64,000 nucleotides of DNA from assembly GCA_965153455.1 (NCBI GenBank), contig OZ234504.1:868001-932000 (forward strand), read 5' to 3'. Shown here in pieces: positions 59,730 through 64,000 of the stretch. This stretch comes from Sphagnum compactum (lineage: Eukaryota > Bryophyta > Sphagnopsida > Sphagnales). The notes under the pieces are model-generated. The model saw only the letters and a list, made by a program, of their open reading frames with translations. It did no database searches and had not been told where the DNA came from. Both the position numbers and the translations under genes were made by a program. Positions within the stretch are counted from its first letter, which is position 1, and the number at the start of each line of letters is the position of its first letter.

Positions 59730-61670
59730 GGCAGCTGCTGTTGGAAGCATGTAATGCTGCTTTGCAGAAGACATATGGAATTCCCAGTGCTGGTTGTGCC
59801 TGCAGATTTTATGGGACCATTGTTAATAAGGGCTCTTTGCTCCTCCTTGAAGTATTTTCTACATAGTATATGAGTGACTATATACTGTAACAAGAGAGCG
59901 TAACAATTACAATAGTGATGTTATGCGCTAGGCCATCTCTGGACCATTCTTCAATTTCTAAGTTGGCATATCCATTTGGAGATGACAAGGTTGTGTTGCA
60001 ACCTTTTTTCAAGCAGGGTTATTGCTTGGACTTTGAAGAGGTGTTGTCAATTCTGTGACTGCCATTTGCCTTCAGCTCCTATGGCCATAACTCCAGTTTT
60101 CAGAGTTCTTGTTGATGAGAGCCATTGCAAATTGGCATTCTCGGCAAAGACTGGTTTTGGGCTTAAAGCTGAACATTTCAATATTCCACAACATCAAGCT
60201 GTATTTACCTTTCTGACTATAAATTTCCTCTGTTTGTGAATATTGAGGATTTCTAAAGTTGGCCTGATACTGCAGAGCTGTCCTCATAGTGATGCAATCC
60301 CAGTGTTGAGATGGCATTAAATGCTTCAAGTTTTTAATTGGTCAGGTCACCAGCACAGGTAGAGAAGAATCTGGAGATGATCACATCAACTATGAGACTT
60401 AGTCTCTCTAGCTTCAGTTAGTAGCTTTTCATCAATTGGCTTCTCACCCCAATTGAGAGGGGATGACACAAATACATTGAGGGGCCAAATCCTCCTACAA
60501 AAAGAGGTTCATACATTCTGTATTTTGACAAGGTTTTGGTGGTGTGTTGGAAACAGATGTTGGAGGCTGAAGGAAGGAATGCTTCTTAGCTGTTTTACCA
60601 AGCATTTTTATTTTTACATGTCCATGAAAGAAGACTGAAATGCTTCAAGTTTTTGAGGACCAAGTAATTTTCTGCCATATTAGATCCACATCTCCAGATG
60701 CAGATCAATTGGAAGTTTGGGAGTCGAAGATTATAACAGCAAATGGTCGCCAACTTCAACTTTTGGAACTTCAAGTTTTGGAATGTGAACATTCTGTGAA
60801 CATCTAGAGTTACTGAATCTTCCAGAAATGCAACTCGCAGGATGATTCATTCACTGTGATGTGTGTACATAGTCACTACTCTATGTTTCTTTGTTTACAA
60901 GTTGGCAGTTCAGCAATTCTCTGAGACTCCGGAATTAGTAGTGATATTAAGCAGTAGTACTTCTATACATGGTACTCTTGCAAGCATACAAATCCAACGA
61001 GTTTTCATAATATTGCACAGATTAATTTGCTTGTAACAGCCACACAGATGATCCAACAAAGCTGCTCATGTAACACAACAAACATGTGCAAACAACCAAG
61101 CATCCACACATGACATTCAACAAGAGAAGCGTGTAGTACACAAGTTCCTGCAGCTTGCATCATGGATCCACAGTTTCATGAGGAGATAAAAGCCGTCTGA
61201 GTTTATTAGATCAAGATCGTCGAGATCGACGACAAAATGACATTCCTGGAAGGACGAGCATAGTACAGCTCTGGGCTGCTAATATGCTGTCAGAAGATAT
61301 GAATCTCTTATGACTACATCGCTTGCAACAATCGCTTGAAGCAAGGTCTTTTCTTTTTGGCTTGCTTGTTTGCTTTCTTGCTGCCGGACCGTTGTTTCAC
61401 TGCAGCTCTCGAGCAGTGATTTTATTCTGAGATGCATTCGGATTCTGCTCAATGCGGAACGGTGTACGCTGCACACAGAAACAAGATCTCAAATCAAACA
61501 CTGCAGTGAACTGCTTTAGCGAAGCAAGCTCCATGGGTCATCGACGACATGATGCCGAAAAAATCGAGAAATTGAGAACTCGAATGCAGTTGATCTCTAA
61601 AGACTTTCAAGCCAAATGATGATGCATTCTAGTACCGGCAGTCGTTTGCTGGATTCATGCACAAGAACAG
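59730..61670. repeat. Duplicated block downstream of LTP2 (pairs with 51400-52700)
   Basis: This is the collinear partner of 51400-52700, about 600 bases longer because of insertions (for example near 59870-59960 and 60240-60640). It ends with the intron and last exon of LTP copy 2. Confidence 0.85.
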
Positions 61671-61996
61671 AAATTTCACTTACCGCCGCATCGAAAGCCG
61701 GCGAGGTTGGTACGGCCGCACTTCTTGGGGAGCAGCAGCGCGTTCTCCACCATCTGCTTCGGGTAGCTTCCAGACTTGAGCTGAGCGCACAGACAGTTCT
61801 TGTCCACGGTCTTCACCACCTTGCAGCAGCTCGCAGATGGAGCGGGAGGGCGAGCGCCTTCCACCGCGGAGAGACAAGGCAGGAGTGAATAGAGGTTACA
61901 GGTGGCGGCCTCTGTTTCAGTTGCCAAGCTTGCCATGACAACCAACAGACACAGCCCAATTGCTACAACTGATCCCTTTCCCATCGCAGCTGCCAT
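61449..61996 (-). CDS. Non-specific lipid-transfer protein, copy 2
   Basis: Exon 1 is 61996-61684 and exon 2 is 61468-61449, with a 215-bp intron as in copy 1; the product is 110 residues. From SASCC to FRCG the protein is identical to copies 1 and 3. The signal peptide differs (MAAAMGKGSVVAIGLCLL). The frame remains open upstream to 62263, but ATG 61996 aligns with the other copies and puts the signal peptide at the N-terminus, so I chose it. The promoter differs from the other two copies, which suggests different expression. Function is as for copy 1. Confidence 0.9.
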
Positions 61997-62184
61997 CGTT
62001 GATACTGGACCTCTGAAACTAGAAAACCGAGAAGCTGGCGGGAATGCAGAAGACAATTTCAGATTGCACAACACTAGTACTACGCGTTGAGAGAGAAACT
62101 CAGGACGGTGAACGTTTCCTTCAAAGCTCCCAAAGGCATTGCACGCTTGAGCATGAGAATGGAGATGAGAAGAGTCTAGCAGTA

Positions 62185-62192
62185 CATTTATA
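62185..62192 (-). promoter_or_regulatory. TATA-like element of LTP copy 2
   Basis: TATAAATG on the minus strand, 189 bases before the start codon. Its surroundings are unrelated to the promoter shared by copies 1 and 3. Confidence 0.6.
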
Positions 62193-62422
62193 CTAGATCT
62201 GAGCAAAAGTTGGGTTGTTGAGAAAGGCAATTGTCCTCCTGTAAATGAAGCGCGAATTCTCACGGAGTCGTCGTCGATTTCGCAGCTGATTCACTGGTAA
62301 TGGAGGCGCAGCATGTGATATCATTGATTGAGCATCACGAGCTCAAAACCCCGACTCTGCAGTTGGCATTGATGGGTGGCCTGCATATCAGCAGCAGCTT
62401 CTTCTAGTTCAAAGGTTCAAAC

Positions 62423-62811
62423 CAGTGTTGGCCGGTTATTTAAAAAAATTCATAGTCATGGGGTAGGGTTATTTTTTTTCCATAAATTTGGGTGTCGGTC
62501 AGGTTATCAACCTTCTTTTGGTAGTAACCAATGGTTATGAATAAAGGTAAGTTTCCAAGTACCCGATTGATAACCTTGAATACCCAATTAACCATAGGTT
62601 GCTGTCTTTTTTGCTTTGTTTTCTATCCCATTAATACTTCAGGATTGATAACCTAATGCTAGCCAGGTCGTCCGGGTAAGTTCTAAGATTTTGTAAATTA
62701 AATGCGAGGCGGTTAGGATGTTAATCGGTTATGAAATATCAGTAACCAGCTGGTAGGCTTTTAATAACCGGTCTGATGACCGGGACGAAACTCAAAAACC
62801 GGCCGACATTG
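62423..62811. mobile_element. hAT-type MITE with CAGTGTTGGCCGG ends
   Basis: The left end is CAGTGTTGGCCGGTTATTTA and the right end read in reverse is CAATGTCGGCCGGTTTTTGA. Flanks are GTTCAAAC and GTTCAAGG (six of eight identical), consistent with an 8-bp target duplication. The 389-bp interior is full of GGTTA/TAACC words and has no coding frame. Confidence 0.78.
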
Positions 62812-62869
62812 GTTCAAGGCAGCGCCCGCGGCGCACGGATCCGATAACCGCGGCATCGTCCAATTGCCT

Positions 62870-63260
62870 ACCTCTCAGAAGAATAGCGCTGCGCATTCAT
62901 GGGTGCTGAGATCTCCAACTTCCGAATAGAATGCACCAACTACCCCCCACAAGAATAGAGTTGCGCATTCATGCGTCCTCCTCTTAATGCTCCAGCCGCT
63001 TTCGAATGGCAGTCTAATGCACTAACTACCTAGCTACCTCTCATCAGAAGAATAGCGCTGCGAATTCATGGCATAGGTCCTCTCCCCTCCTAAAGCTCCA
63101 CCAGCTTCCGAATAGAATGTAAATCGCGTTGACAAAACATGTCCACATAAATGTGTGATGCAATCGCACCTGAAAACTGGGCTTTCCAGATCGCCTTCAA
63201 TTCCTTCCACCCACCTGCGAGAAATAAAAATTGAAGCAACTACCAAGCACATACCATCAT
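62870..63260. repeat. Upstream block of LTP3 with three repeated modules
   Basis: Modules AGAATAG(C/A)G(C/T)TGCG-ATTCATG recur near 62880, 62952 and 63047, each followed by CTTCCGAATAGAATG or a variant. This is the inverted counterpart of 53300-53640. Confidence 0.75.
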
Positions 63261-63297
63261 CATGTTGGATTCCTCTGCAACTGACCTTGGTTGCTGC

Positions 63298-63305
63298 TAT
63301 AAATA
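63298..63305 (+). promoter_or_regulatory. TATA box of LTP copy 3
   Basis: TATAAATA, 215 bases before the start codon. The surrounding CTGCTATAAATACTCGT is shared with copy 1. Confidence 0.75.
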
Positions 63306-63519
63306 CTCGTGTCCACTCAACGCTGTTCCATCGCTAGTGCACATCGTGTCTTCCAAACTCCCATCTCGTGCTTGCAAGCTGCCTACTAGTCTTCAGTGTG
63401 ATCACCTTTGTTCGCAGAGGCAGACTTTTGTTCACGGATTTTTTTACAGTCTAAGATATATCTATCATCTTCTTCAGATCTTCTTGAGCAGCTCGCGGGA
63501 TTGTTCTTGAGTTCTTCAG

Positions 63520-63832
63520 ATGGCAGGGATGATAGGTAGCAAAGACATTGTTGCATTTGGGTTGTGTCTGTTGGTTGTCATGGCAAGCTTGCCAGCTGAA
63601 ACAGATGCTGCCACCTGCAACCTCTACTCACTCATGCCTTGTCTCTCCGCGGTGGAAGGCACTCGCCCTCCCGCTCCATCTGCGAGCTGCTGCAAGGTGG
63701 TGAAGACCGTGGACAAGAACTGTCTGTGCGCTCAGCTCAAGTCTGGAAGCTACCCCAAGCAGATGGTGGAGAACGCGCTGCTGCTCCCCAAGAAGTGCGG
63801 CCGTACCAACCTCGCTGGCTTCCGATGCGGAG
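63520..63832 (+). CDS. Non-specific lipid-transfer protein, copy 3 (exon 1, window-truncated)
   Basis: Exon 1 encodes 104 residues: a signal peptide nearly identical to copy 1 and the same eight-cysteine domain. It ends at the donor GGAG/GTAAGC in the same phase as the other copies. The last 20-nt exon expected from copies 1 and 2 is not found by position 64000. With an intron of similar size it would lie just beyond the edge. The gene faces away from copy 2 (divergent, about 1.5 kb between start codons). Confidence 0.88.
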
Positions 63833-64000
63833 GTAAGCGAAGAAATAATAATTCCTGTTCTAAACACGCCATGTGTACCCCATTCTCCATCCCCGACACA
63901 TACATGGATGGGTCTTCTTCCTTTCTCTTGGATCCTACTCGAGTACTATAGAAGCAATTCCTTGACATTTTCTCCACCTTCAAATGTTTTATGAACACGT
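63833..64000 (+). other. Start of the LTP copy 3 intron
   Basis: Sequence after the donor is unlike the intron of copies 1 and 2 beyond the first dozen bases. The window ends before an acceptor is reached. Confidence 0.6.

Noticed and set aside
61997-62263. N-terminal extension of LTP copy 2
   Set aside because: It would bury the signal peptide and has no counterpart in copies 1 and 3. It is probably 5'UTR and promoter, including the TATA-like element.

Overview
The window is nuclear DNA of a land plant. Genes are AT-biased with GT-AG introns and are separated by long AT-rich stretches full of small DNA transposons. One gene, rebuilt here from nine exons, is a CCDC40/FAP172 homologue. That protein belongs to the axoneme of motile cilia, so the plant should have swimming sperm. 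This argues against a flowering plant or conifer and for a fern, lycophyte, bryophyte or cycad/Ginkgo-type plant. The long intergenic spaces make me favour a fern or lycophyte, but I cannot name the species.

Layout. 1-9 kb: AT-rich intergenic DNA with a decayed hAT transposase and several MITE or dispersed-repeat copies. 9.8-15.2 kb (+): a four-exon gene with an alpha/beta-hydrolase-like N-terminus that lacks the nucleophile serine, joined to a long C-terminus I do not recognise. 17.7-23.75 kb (+): the CCDC40-like gene. 23.8-32.5 kb: tandem arrays and two well-bounded MITEs. 32.6-34.0 kb (+): a two-exon secreted leucine-rich-repeat protein. 34.0-37.1 kb: repeat-poor DNA with no intact gene. 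37.1-38.1 kb (-): an intronless Alfin-like protein with no PHD finger and a C-terminal EAR-type motif. 39.3-44.6 kb: repeats, including a MITE with a perfect TTA target duplication. 44.8-47.3 kb (+): cytosolic class I fructose-bisphosphate aldolase with a 5'UTR intron. 50.9-64 kb: three near-identical lipid-transfer-protein genes in a duplicated and partly inverted block, with a roughly 4.5 kb degenerate hAT element and a Harbinger-type MITE inserted between them.

The genes do not form one pathway. The most interesting points are the Alfin-like/EAR protein, the hydrolase-like protein with a missing nucleophile, the mosaic ancestry of the first lipid-transfer gene and the 20-nt terminal exon shared by two of these genes, and the conserved axonemal ruler gene in a plant. 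All exon boundaries were inferred by eye from reading frame, splice consensus and family similarity.
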